Assembly (NCBI RefSeq): GCF_026153515.1
Contig: NZ_CP110644.1
Coordinates: 1,269,501-1,333,500, forward strand
DNA length: 64,000 bases
Origin: Pseudomonas sp. KU26590
GTDB taxonomy: Bacteria > Pseudomonadota > Gammaproteobacteria > Pseudomonadales > Pseudomonadaceae
Reading direction: 5' to 3'
Below the pieces are notes generated by a model, which was given only the letters and a program-made list of their open reading frames with translations, was not told where the DNA came from and made no database searches. Positions 17,798 to 26,166 of the stretch are shown here, one piece after another (within the stretch, counting starts at the first letter, position 1; each line of letters begins with the position of its first letter). A program made the translations under genes and the position numbers.

Positions 17798-19189
17798 ATG
17801 AATTTTCTAACCGATGTTCCCAGTTGGGATGATATAGCGCGTAATCTTGAAGAAAAGTTCGGTAATTTAAACCAGTCGTTAGATCAGGGCTGGGAAAGCA
17901 CACTCGGCAGTTGGAATGGCTTCGCTCGACGCGTGAGCACCGAGGCCACTCTGGCCTACGGCAGTGTAGGGGGAAACCGCATCGAATCGGTCAGGTCGGC
18001 GATGGCCAAGTCCTATCCCATTATCCAATTAGATCTGACGCGCAAATGGGCATCCATCAACATCGCCGATATCCTGCCCACGTTGCTGCAATTGGTTAAA
18101 GAGGTCGCCATGATCATGGGCGGCAGCGTAGCTGTAGGGGCCGTTGCCGGTGGGGCGGCTGGATCGCTAGCGTTTGGAGCGGGTGCGTTACCGGGAGCTG
18201 TGGTGGGTGGGGGCATAGGCGCGCAAGTTGGCAACTTGATTCTGTTGGGGATGGGGCTTTCAGCCATCGCCGATTATTTCTACCAGGGGCTACCTCCTTG
18301 TCTCGCAAGCATTTATGAGGGCATCGTTACCGCATGGAATGCTGAAGATGGCGTCAGACCTGCCGGACTTGACCCTACAGGCGCGTCCGCATGGATAGTT
18401 GACGAGCGTATAGACGCAGCAGCGAGGAAGCTTGCCAGAGGTCAGGAGCAGTTGGTAATGCTGTTGCTGACAGCCATTGTTACTTATATCTCTAGAGGAC
18501 AGATTAAGGCTGGAGCCGTGAGCAGCCTGGACAGCATTGCCGCGCGTAGCGCAAAGCTTCAAGCAGACATGACTAACAAAGAGATTGCTGGTTGGTTAGC
18601 TCGGAATGAACAAGGCTTGTTGGCACTTCCTGAATTGCGAGTACGCGAGCAGATACCATTGGCTAAACAAGAACTTGAAGCCCAGCTTAAAAAGCAGCCA
18701 GAAAGGCCAGAAATTACTAAAAAAGATCAAGAAACTAGCGCCCCGATACAGCCAGAAAAACCAAAAAATGATAAAAAAGACGACGAACCACCTCCTAAAG
18801 GAAATCCAGTTTTAGGTGTATTGGAAGACAGTGTGTTCGCACAAAAAATGTCTAAGCCGACCAAGGCGTTTAGCAAAGACGGACAAAATATTTATTCTAT
18901 GGCTGCAGGGCAGCCTATAAATACAGTGTCCGATCTCACGAGTGCCTTGGAGACTGGCGCCATAACCCCTAGGCAAGTACCTCTTGATTACGTTGTTGTT
19001 GATGGGCACAATGTCATAGCAAATACCCGAAGCTCAACAGCGCTTATAAATGCTGGTATACCCAAGAGTCAGTGGTATGGGGCTAATAAAACAGGTGTTG
19101 TAGCTTTTGAGAATACAACTTTCGATGAGCTTGTCAAAGAGCAGCTTAGAAAGAATTACGGCGGCTCCGTACTTAATGCAAGAAGGTAA
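17798..19189 (+). CDS. Polymorphic toxin (DUF6861-like N-terminus, small C-terminal toxin module)
   Basis: A 463-residue mosaic protein. Residues 1-~105 are polar; 108-165 is a glycine-zipper hydrophobic stretch (GGSVAVGAVAGGAAGSLAFG) suited to membrane insertion; 215-235 is another hydrophobic helix. A Lys/Pro-rich linker (297-335) leads to a C-terminal module (338-463) with VVVDGHNVIANTRSSTALINAG and SQWYGANKTG, which resembles a toxin tip found at the ends of CdiA/Rhs-like proteins. DNA becomes AT-richer from the linker on, a normal sign of exchanged toxin tips. The N-terminal region recalls DUF6861 proteins; delivery, perhaps by type VI secretion, is inferred. Start at 17798 after AGGGA. 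Confidence 0.7.
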   Translation: MNFLTDVPSWDDIARNLEEKFGNLNQSLDQGWESTLGSWNGFARRVSTEATLAYGSVGGNRIESVRSAMAKSYPIIQLDLTRKWASINIADILPTLLQLVKEVAMIMGGSVAVGAVAGGAAGSLAFGAGALPGAVVGGGIGAQVGNLILLGMGLSAIADYFYQGLPPCLASIYEGIVTAWNAEDGVRPAGLDPTGASAWIVDERIDAAARKLARGQEQLVMLLLTAIVTYISRGQIKAGAVSSLDSIAARSAKLQADMTNKEIAGWLARNEQGLLALPELRVREQIPLAKQELEAQLKKQPERPEITKKDQETSAPIQPEKPKNDKKDDEPPPKGNPVLGVLEDSVFAQKMSKPTKAFSKDGQNIYSMAAGQPINTVSDLTSALETGAITPRQVPLDYVVVDGHNVIANTRSSTALINAGIPKSQWYGANKTGVVAFENTTFDELVKEQLRKNYGGSVLNARR

Positions 19190-19195
19190 TAATTA

Positions 19196-19600
19196 ATGAA
19201 ACTATCTCAACCCCAAAAGCTTTTAGATCTTGATACCTTTCTACCTTCAGATGGTGAAGATGATTTTTCAATGTCTTATGCTGAGAACTATCTTACACTC
19301 GATATATATTACGATCCGGAGCTTCCTGCGCCTACACGGGTAAAGAAAAGCCTTCGATTTTTCTGGCCTAGCTATTTTGTAAAGACTCCGTTCCCGGGTC
19401 ATAGCTTTTTTAGTTGCCCTGACGACAGGGATTTATCGTTGCTGAGTTGCTTGGTTGAGTATAAAAGCTCAGAAATCGTGGATATCGCTAATAAAATGTC
19501 TAGCTCGGCCAATTTTAGGCACTTTCGGTTGTATCTTCAATCTGAAGGGGCAGCACTTCACATTGTAGCGCAGTCATTCGAAGTTATAGACCAGTCTTGA
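19196..19600 (+). CDS. Putative immunity protein of the adjacent toxin
   Basis: A 134-residue acidic, cysteine-poor protein of low GC content starting MKLSQPQKLLDLDTFLPSDG. It begins six bases after the toxin stop, with its AAGG ribosome site inside the toxin's last codons, so it should be cotranslated. No family is recognised. The assignment as immunity protein rests on position, size and base composition. Its last 17 bases overlap the 3' end of kptA on the opposite strand. Confidence 0.6.
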   Translation: MKLSQPQKLLDLDTFLPSDGEDDFSMSYAENYLTLDIYYDPELPAPTRVKKSLRFFWPSYFVKTPFPGHSFFSCPDDRDLSLLSCLVEYKSSEIVDIANKMSSSANFRHFRLYLQSEGAALHIVAQSFEVIDQS

Positions 19601-20141
19601 GAGGAAGCCACTCCGCAGGGACTTCATCGATTAGCCACACTGCGTTTTCGGCCTTATAAAACTTGAAGCCCATTTCATGCATTCGAAGGGCTTCAATTTT
19701 CAGGACAACTGGCTTGCCATAGCGAAGCCCTACGGAATGTGCAGTTTCTGGGCTTTCCGACAGGTGCACATGATGACGTACTCCCGGACTGAGTCCTTTC
19801 TCATAGATTGATTCCAAGAATCTGGCGGCCGTACCATGGTAGAGGAGTGTGGGCGGTATTATCTGCTTGTGTTGAAGATTTACTGTGCGAGTTGAATGAC
19901 CTTGCGCGGCTCGGATAAGTTGTCGGCTTTCTGAAATAATAAATCTTTTCTTCTCGCTTTCGTTAACCACCTTTTCCAACAGGTCTCGGTCAATAACGCG
20001 ATTATCTCTCGAGGCGCACAGGATTAGCGCATCGATATCGGCCCATCCATCTGAATCCAGCTCCAAGCCGATGGCTTCTGGCTCATGCCTTAAGACATAA
20101 CTTAAAAACTTGCTGGTTTCGTCAAGCAATTTTTTGTCCAC
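19584..20141 (-). CDS. kptA: RNA 2'-phosphotransferase (Tpt1/KptA)
   Basis: A 185-residue enzyme that removes a 2'-phosphate from RNA using NAD+, giving ADP-ribose 1'',2''-cyclic phosphate. The catalytic set is visible: Arg18-His19 (YVLRHEP), Arg77 in IRAAQGHS, the NAD pocket YHGT (101-104), HVHLS (124-128) and Arg140 in GLRYGKP. The start codon is GTG at 20141. Bacteria lack the fungal type of tRNA splicing, so the natural substrate is unclear. Its 3' end overlaps the putative immunity gene, inside an AT-rich islet. Confidence 0.9.
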   Translation of the reverse strand: MDKKLLDETSKFLSYVLRHEPEAIGLELDSDGWADIDALILCASRDNRVIDRDLLEKVVNESEKKRFIISESRQLIRAAQGHSTRTVNLQHKQIIPPTLLYHGTAARFLESIYEKGLSPGVRHHVHLSESPETAHSVGLRYGKPVVLKIEALRMHEMGFKFYKAENAVWLIDEVPAEWLPLKTGL

Positions 20142-20458
20142 ACCTATCTCTCATAATGGCCAATACTGAGCGTGAAAGCTAAAGCTTCACCCGAAGAAAA
20201 TCAATCCTGACCTCTGTCGCATCGTCATTTAGCAACGTTGTAACATTCTTGGGCGGTCAAGTATTCCAATGACACCTTTCTTATGATCTCGGCTACATCG
20301 AAAAAATTCTTTATATCGGTCCAGAATTTCCTAGGCCAAGTTGGTATTTTCAGGAGTCTCAGACCAACGATTCATCCCTTCGGCTGATCCGATCGACGCG
20401 CCAAGGCCCTAAAGTGCATATTTACAAGCCCGCACCTGCACCGTGAAAAGGGATTCCT
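20142..20458. other. 317-base gap, no gene seen
   Basis: AT-rich at the kptA side. One stop-to-stop frame (20273-20446, plus strand) has protein-like composition (DLGYIEKILYIGPEFPRPSW) but no start codon, so it may be a remnant of an accessory gene or chance. The right end carries the AAAGGGA ribosome site of the acyl-CoA ligase. Confidence 0.5.
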
Positions 20459-22135
20459 ATGCTGCACACCCGCGTGATTCCGCCCGCCGAAGGGGCGTAC
20501 CAGTACCCTCTGTTGATCAAGCGACTGCTGCTGTCCGGCGTGCGCTACGAAAAAACCCGTGAAATCGTTTACCGGGACCATTCGCGCTACTCGTATCAGA
20601 TGCTCAACGAGCGCATCTGCCGGCTGGCCGGTGCGCTGACGGCGGCGGGCGTGAGGGCGGGTGACACCGTGGCGGTCATGGATTGGGACAGCCATCGTTA
20701 CCTGGAATGCATGTTCGCCATCCCGATGATTGGCGCGGTGATCCACACGATAAACGTCCGGCTTTCGCCCGAGCAGATCCTGTTCACCATGAACCACGCC
20801 GAAGACAAACTCGTGCTGGTCAACAGCGAATTCGTGCCCCTCTACAACGCCATCGCCGGGCAACTGACGACGGTCGAAAAAACACTGTTACTGACCGACA
20901 CCGATGGCGCTACCGCCGACCTGCCCAATCTTGTCGGCGAATACGAAGCGTTGCTGGCCGCCGCGAGCCCGCACTATCAGTTCGAGGATTTCGACGAGAA
21001 TTCGGTGGCGACCACGTTCTACACCACCGGCACGACGGGCAATCCCAAGGGCGTGTATTTCACCCATCGGCAACTGGTCCTTCACACCCTGGCCGTCGCG
21101 ACGATCATGGGCAGTGTCGAAGGCATTCTCGGCGGCGACAAGGTTTACATGCCCATCACGCCGATGTTCCACGTGCATGCGTGGGGGGTGCCGTATGCCG
21201 CGACCATGCTCGGCGCGAAACAGGTCTATCCCGGCCGCTACGATCCCGAATTACTCGTGGAGCTCTGGCAAAAAGAAAAGGTCACGTTTTCCCACTGCGT
21301 GCCCACCATCATGCAAATGGTCCTCAACGCCAAAGCGGCCCAGAACATGGACTTCACGGGCTGGCACATCATCATCGGCGGCAGCTCGCTGAATCGTTCG
21401 CTGTACGAAGCGGCCAAGGCCAAGGGCATTCAGCTGTCTGCGGCCTACGGCATGTCCGAGACCGGGCCGTTGGTGTCCGTTGCGCACCTGAACGACGACC
21501 TGATGGCCGCCAGTGAAGACGAACGCATCACGTACCGGATCAAGGCGGGCGCGCCGGGCGTGCTGGTTGAGGCGGCGATTGTCGACGGTGAGGGCAATTT
21601 CCTGCCTTCCGACGGAGAGACCCAGGGCGAGCTGGTACTGCGCGCGCCGTGGCTGAGTGAAGGTTATTACCGCGAGCCGGAGAAGGGCGCAGAACTGTGG
21701 GCCGGCGGCTGGCTGCACACCGGCGACGTGGCGACGCTGGACAGCATGGGCGGGATCGACATTCGCGACCGCATCAAAGACGTCATCAAGACCGGCGGTG
21801 AATGGGTGTCTTCGCTGCAACTGGAGGATCTCTGCAGTCGTCATCCCGGTGTGCGCGAAGTCGCCGTGGTGGGCATCGCCGATCCTCAATGGGGCGAGCG
21901 ACCGTTTGCGTTGCTGGTGGCTCGCGAGGGGCACGTCCTTGATGCAAAGACCCTGAAGGAACATCTCAAGCCGTTTGTGGAGCAGGGGCACATTAACAAG
22001 TGGGCCATTCCAAGCCAGATCGCCCTTGTTACCGAAATTCCCAAGACCAGTGTTGGCAAGCTCGACAAGAAGCAGATCCGCCAGAACATCCTCGAATGGC
22101 AAGGCAGTAACAGCGCTTTCCTCTCCACGCTATGA
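20459..22135 (+). CDS. Fatty-acid (medium/long-chain) acyl-CoA ligase
   Basis: A 558-residue AMP-forming ligase that activates fatty acids to acyl-CoA. It has the ATP loop YTTGTTGNPKGV (about residues 191-202), the adenylate motif YGMSETGP, the hinge TGD, and the C-terminal catalytic lysine in IPKTSVGKLDKKQIR. The sequence AVIHTINVRLSPEQILFTMNHAEDK is close to the AlkK/FadD-like medium-chain group. It is followed by DUF1302 and DUF1329 envelope genes and a MalT-like regulator, an arrangement I recall from P. aeruginosa PA3921-PA3924. Ribosome site AAAGGGA precedes the ATG. Confidence 0.88.
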   Translation: MLHTRVIPPAEGAYQYPLLIKRLLLSGVRYEKTREIVYRDHSRYSYQMLNERICRLAGALTAAGVRAGDTVAVMDWDSHRYLECMFAIPMIGAVIHTINVRLSPEQILFTMNHAEDKLVLVNSEFVPLYNAIAGQLTTVEKTLLLTDTDGATADLPNLVGEYEALLAAASPHYQFEDFDENSVATTFYTTGTTGNPKGVYFTHRQLVLHTLAVATIMGSVEGILGGDKVYMPITPMFHVHAWGVPYAATMLGAKQVYPGRYDPELLVELWQKEKVTFSHCVPTIMQMVLNAKAAQNMDFTGWHIIIGGSSLNRSLYEAAKAKGIQLSAAYGMSETGPLVSVAHLNDDLMAASEDERITYRIKAGAPGVLVEAAIVDGEGNFLPSDGETQGELVLRAPWLSEGYYREPEKGAELWAGGWLHTGDVATLDSMGGIDIRDRIKDVIKTGGEWVSSLQLEDLCSRHPGVREVAVVGIADPQWGERPFALLVAREGHVLDAKTLKEHLKPFVEQGHINKWAIPSQIALVTEIPKTSVGKLDKKQIRQNILEWQGSNSAFLSTL

Positions 22136-22499
22136 CGCTTTTCTTCGCGGCCGCTTTCATCGGTTAATTACCCTGAGAATGTGCCGCGAAGGCTCTAACC
22201 CGGCGTCTTCCTTGCCAATTCTCTTTTTTCAGCCATGCTCCCCCTGCATTGTGATCTGCCACTCGGGCATCGGTGTGCCCGAGGCGTTGACGCTGCAAAT
22301 CACACTTTAGAGGGATCAAGCAGCAGCACCTGCTGGCTATAGTCGGCAGTAGGTTGGTACCGGAGAAAAGCGCATCGATCGTTTCGCAGTTGATTGGCTG
22401 CCCGATCGGCGTTGACACCCAGGCACTGCGGCCCGTCCGCCTGAGTCGTTTCTGGAAGCACCCACTGCCATAAAAATAAAAGCACATGGAGTAGCGTCG
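22136..22499. other. 364-base gap before the DUF1302 gene
   Basis: No gene seen. It includes small dyads (CTCGGGCAT...GTGCCCGAG near 22262-22285, and AGCAGCACCTGCTGG near 22322) that might be regulator sites or a weak terminator. The DUF1302 ribosome site TGGAG is at the right end. A separate promoter for the DUF1302-DUF1329 pair is likely here. Confidence 0.45.
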
Positions 22500-24422
22500 A
22501 TGACATCAGCTAACCAGTTCTGGCGCCGGGCTAAATTGCCCCTGGCCGTCAGCCTCGCTTCTACGCTCGCCGGTCCTGCATTCGGCGTCAGTTTCAATAT
22601 CGGGGAAATCGAAGGCAACTTCGACTCGTCGCTCTCTGTGGGGGCGAGCTGGTCCACCCAGAATGCCAACAAGAACCTGATCGGCTCCAACAACGGCGGT
22701 CACGGTCTTTCGCAAACCTCCGACGACGGTCACTTGAACTTCAAAAGCGGCGAAACGTTTTCGAAGATCTTCAAGGGTATTCACGATCTGGAGCTGAAGT
22801 ACGGCGACACCGGTGTGTTCCTGCGGGGCAAGTACTGGTACGACTTCGAGCTCAAGGACGAAGGCCGCGACTTCAAGGACATCAGCGATTCCGGCCGCAA
22901 GGAAGCTGCCAAATCCTCAGGTTTCGAGCTGCTCGATGCATTCGTCTATCACAACTATTCCATTGCCGACGAGCCGGGTTCGGTGCGTCTGGGCAAACAA
23001 GTCGTCAGTTGGGGTGAAAGTACCTTCATCCAGGGCGGCATCAACAGCATCAACCCGGTCGACGTGTCCGCGTTCCGTCGCCCTGGCTCGGAAATCAAGG
23101 AAGGCCTGATTCCGGTCAACATGTTCTACCTGTCGCAAAGCCTGACCGAAAACCTGTCGGCAGAAGGCTTTTACCAGCTGGAATGGGACCAGACCGTCGT
23201 CGACAACTGCGGCACCTTCTTCTCGCAACCGGACGTGATCGCGGACGGTTGCAACAGCAACCTGGCCGTACTGCGTACCCGCAACAGCCTCAATGCGGCC
23301 CTGCCTGCCGCGTTGCGTGCCCCTGTTCAAGCAACACTGGCGGCCCGCGGCGTGAGCTTCGGAAATCCTGACGAGGGCGCCGTGGTTGCCCGCGGCCCTG
23401 ATCGCGATGCCCGCGATAGCGGCCAGTATGGCTTGGCCATGCACTACAACTTCGAGCCGCTGGACACCGAGTTCGGCGCCTATTACATGAATTACCACAG
23501 CCGTCTGCCGATCTTCAGCGGCAAGGGCGGGCCGGCAAGCGCCTACAGTGCAGCAGGTCTGGTTGGCGGGCTGGCGAGCAATGGCGTTCCCCGGGGCGTT
23601 GCGGCGGCCCTTGCACCGACACTGTTGCCCGTCGTGGTCGCCGGCAACTCCAGCTACTACGTCGAATACCCGGAAGACATTCACCTGTTCGGCCTGAGCT
23701 TCTCTACCACCTTGCCCACCGGCACGGCGTGGAGCGGCGAAGTCAGCTATCGCCCGAACGCACCGGTGCAGTTGAACACCACCGACATTCTGTATTCCGG
23801 CCTGTCGCCGCTGAACTCGAACGTGTCGCTGCTGCAGGGCGCGCCTGGCCAGGACCAGAAAGGCTATCGCCGCAAGGAAATCAGCCAGGCGCAGACCACC
23901 TTCACGCACTTCTTCGACCAGGTGATGGGCGCCGAACGTCTGACCGTAGTAGGTGAGGTGGGCTGGACCCACGTCGGCGGTCTGGAAAGCACATCGAAAC
24001 TGCGTTATGGCCGCGACCCGAGCTACGGCCCTGGCCCGCTCCCGAATGGTCAATGCCAGACCCTCAACGCCAGCACCCTGGGCACTGCGGCACAGAACAA
24101 CCTCAGCCGTTACTGTGAAAACGATGGCTTCACCACCGCCGATTCCTGGGGTTATCGCGCGCGCGCCATCTGGGATTACAACAACGTGTTCGCCGGTGTG
24201 AACCTGCGGCCGAGCGTGGCCTGGTCCCACGACGTCGACGGCTACTCGCCGGGCCCTGGCGGCAATTTCGAGGAAGGTCGCAAGGCCGTGAGTCTGGGCC
24301 TCGACGCCGAGTACCAGAACACCTACACCGCCAACCTTTCCTACACCAACTTCTTCGACGGCAAGTACACCACCGTGGACGACCGCGACTTCGTAGCCCT
24401 CAGCTTCGGCATGAACTTCTAA
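22500..24422 (+). CDS. DUF1302 outer-membrane-type protein
   Basis: A 640-residue exported protein with a signal peptide ending near residue 29 (LASTLAGPAFG). The mature part alternates aromatic and charged residues (GVFLRGKYWYDFELKDEG, RLGKQVVSWGESTFIQGG), as in an outer-membrane beta-barrel, and ends FVALSFGMNF with terminal Phe. This is the DUF1302 family, always paired with DUF1329. The pair is found beside fatty-acid, steroid and aromatic degradation genes and is thought to help move hydrophobic compounds across the envelope. The DUF1329 gene starts eight bases after the stop. Confidence 0.87.
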   Translation: MTSANQFWRRAKLPLAVSLASTLAGPAFGVSFNIGEIEGNFDSSLSVGASWSTQNANKNLIGSNNGGHGLSQTSDDGHLNFKSGETFSKIFKGIHDLELKYGDTGVFLRGKYWYDFELKDEGRDFKDISDSGRKEAAKSSGFELLDAFVYHNYSIADEPGSVRLGKQVVSWGESTFIQGGINSINPVDVSAFRRPGSEIKEGLIPVNMFYLSQSLTENLSAEGFYQLEWDQTVVDNCGTFFSQPDVIADGCNSNLAVLRTRNSLNAALPAALRAPVQATLAARGVSFGNPDEGAVVARGPDRDARDSGQYGLAMHYNFEPLDTEFGAYYMNYHSRLPIFSGKGGPASAYSAAGLVGGLASNGVPRGVAAALAPTLLPVVVAGNSSYYVEYPEDIHLFGLSFSTTLPTGTAWSGEVSYRPNAPVQLNTTDILYSGLSPLNSNVSLLQGAPGQDQKGYRRKEISQAQTTFTHFFDQVMGAERLTVVGEVGWTHVGGLESTSKLRYGRDPSYGPGPLPNGQCQTLNASTLGTAAQNNLSRYCENDGFTTADSWGYRARAIWDYNNVFAGVNLRPSVAWSHDVDGYSPGPGGNFEEGRKAVSLGLDAEYQNTYTANLSYTNFFDGKYTTVDDRDFVALSFGMNF

Positions 24423-24430
24423 GGACAATA

Positions 24431-25801
24431 ATGAAAATGAAAATCACGAAGGGTCTGTTGCAGGTGGGCGTGTTGGGGCTGTCGTTGTTGGCGACCAGCG
24501 TGATGGCTGCGGTGTCCGACGCCGACGCCGCCAAGCTGGGCACCACGCTGACGCCGATGGGCGCGGAAAAAGCCGGCAACGCGGCCAACACCATTCCGGC
24601 CTGGAGCCCGATGCCCACCAATGCCGGCGCCGTGGACGACAAAGGTTTCCTGGCCAACCCGTACGCCAACGAAAAACCGCAGTTCACCATCACTGCGCAG
24701 AACGTGGATCAGTACAAGGACAAACTTGCCCCGGGCCAGTACGCGATGTTCAAGCGTTACCCGGACACCTTCAAGATGCCGGTTTACCCGTCCCACCGTG
24801 GCGCCACTGTGCCCGCTGACGTGTTCGCCGCCATCAAGAAAAACGCCACTAACACCAAACTGGTGGGCGGCGGCAACGGCCTGGAGAATTTCGAAACCGC
24901 AGTGCCTTTCCCGATTCCGAAAGACGGCCTGGAGGTGATCTGGAACCACATCACCCGTTATCGCGGCGGCAGCGTCTCGCGTCTGGTTACCCAGGCGACG
25001 CCGCAAACCAACGGCTCGTTCAACCCGGTGTATTTCCACGACGAGTTCGTCTTCCGCGACAAGATGAAGGATTTCGATCCGAAGAATCCGGGCAACATCC
25101 TGTTCTACTTCAAACAGGAAGTGACGGCGCCGGCGCGTCTCGCAGGTTCAGTGCTGCTGGTGCACGAAACCCTCGATCAGGTCAAAGAGCCGCGTGCGGC
25201 ATGGGTATATAACGCGGGTCAGCGTCGTGTACGCCGTGCGCCGCAAGTGTCCTATGACGGGCCGGGCACCGCCGCCGACGGCCTGCGCACCTCCGACAAC
25301 CTCGACATGTTCAACGGCGCGCCGGACCGCTACGACTGGAAGCTGATCGGCAAGCAGGAGATGTACATCGCGTCCGACAGCTACAAGCTCGACGATCCGA
25401 AGTTGAAATACGCCGACATCATCAAGGCCGGCCACATCAATCAGGACCTGGCGCGCTATGAACTGCGTCGCGTCTGGCACGTGACCGCCACGCTGAAAGA
25501 AGGCCAGCGCCACATCTACGCCAAACGTGACTTCTTCATCGACGAAGACACCTGGCAGGCAGCGGTCATCGATCACTACGACGGTCGTGGTCAACTGTGG
25601 CGCGTGGCTGAAGCCCACGCCGAAAACTACTACGACAAACAAGTGCCGTGGTACGCCCTGGAAGCGCTGTACGACCTGCAATCAGGCCGCTACCTGGCGC
25701 TGGGCATGAAGAACGAAGAGAAAAAAGCCTATGACTTCGGCTTTACCGCCACCGTCAGCGACTTCCAGCCCAACGCGCTGCGCCAGGAAGGTGTGCGCTA
25801 A
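24431..25801 (+). CDS. DUF1329 periplasmic protein (LolA/LolB-like fold)
   Basis: A 456-residue exported protein; signal peptide MKMKITKGLLQVGVLGLSLLATSVMA, cleavage near residue 26. The DUF1329 signature is clear: GTTLTPMGAEKAGNAANTIPAW at the N-terminus, GLRTSDNLDMFNGAPDRYDW in the middle and a C-terminal LSGRYL-like block (DLQSGRYLALGMKNEE). The fold resembles LolA lipoprotein carriers, so it may shuttle a hydrophobic ligand to the DUF1302 barrel. Eight bases separate the two genes, which form an operon closed by the terminator at 25907. Confidence 0.87.
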   Translation: MKMKITKGLLQVGVLGLSLLATSVMAAVSDADAAKLGTTLTPMGAEKAGNAANTIPAWSPMPTNAGAVDDKGFLANPYANEKPQFTITAQNVDQYKDKLAPGQYAMFKRYPDTFKMPVYPSHRGATVPADVFAAIKKNATNTKLVGGGNGLENFETAVPFPIPKDGLEVIWNHITRYRGGSVSRLVTQATPQTNGSFNPVYFHDEFVFRDKMKDFDPKNPGNILFYFKQEVTAPARLAGSVLLVHETLDQVKEPRAAWVYNAGQRRVRRAPQVSYDGPGTAADGLRTSDNLDMFNGAPDRYDWKLIGKQEMYIASDSYKLDDPKLKYADIIKAGHINQDLARYELRRVWHVTATLKEGQRHIYAKRDFFIDEDTWQAAVIDHYDGRGQLWRVAEAHAENYYDKQVPWYALEALYDLQSGRYLALGMKNEEKKAYDFGFTATVSDFQPNALRQEGVR

Positions 25802-25906
25802 CGGCTGAACGGATAAGCGGAGAGCGTGCAACGTTGATCACAGCTACAGCGCACTGAAGTCCTCCCCTGTTGCACCCTATGGCTGAACCCCATGGCGCAG
25901 AAAGGA

Positions 25907-25937
25907 AACACCCCGAGTGGTCGGGGTGTTTTTTTTC
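25907..25937 (+). terminator. Strong intrinsic terminator
   Basis: AACACCCCGA pairs with TCGGGGTGTT around a GTGG loop, followed by TTTTTT. It closes the DUF1302-DUF1329 operon before the regulator gene. Confidence 0.92.
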
Positions 25938-26166
25938 GTCTGGATTCAACGCTGCGGCCGCGCTTCAGGCTCAGCGCGCAGCGCCGATTAAACGTCGGCT
26001 GACGAGCAAACATGTACCTCCCCAGACATATAAACCAACATTCGCCCTGTTGATTGGATATGTTTTCTTACAGTCTTTCGTCTAACAATGTCCAAAAGGC
26101 TACACATAGCCGCTAGTCTCCCGACATCTGAACGCCGAACAACAAGCACTCCAACAAGAGCCGGCC

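Noticed and set aside
20273..20446. Protein-like stop-to-stop frame (HLSYDLGYIEKILYIGPEFP...) downstream of kptA
   Set aside because: No start codon or ribosome site; 58 codons open by chance is plausible, so not called as gene or pseudogene.
22917..24428. 503-codon frame antisense to the DUF1302 gene
   Set aside because: Shadow of the real gene; Val/Gly/Arg-rich composition without family.
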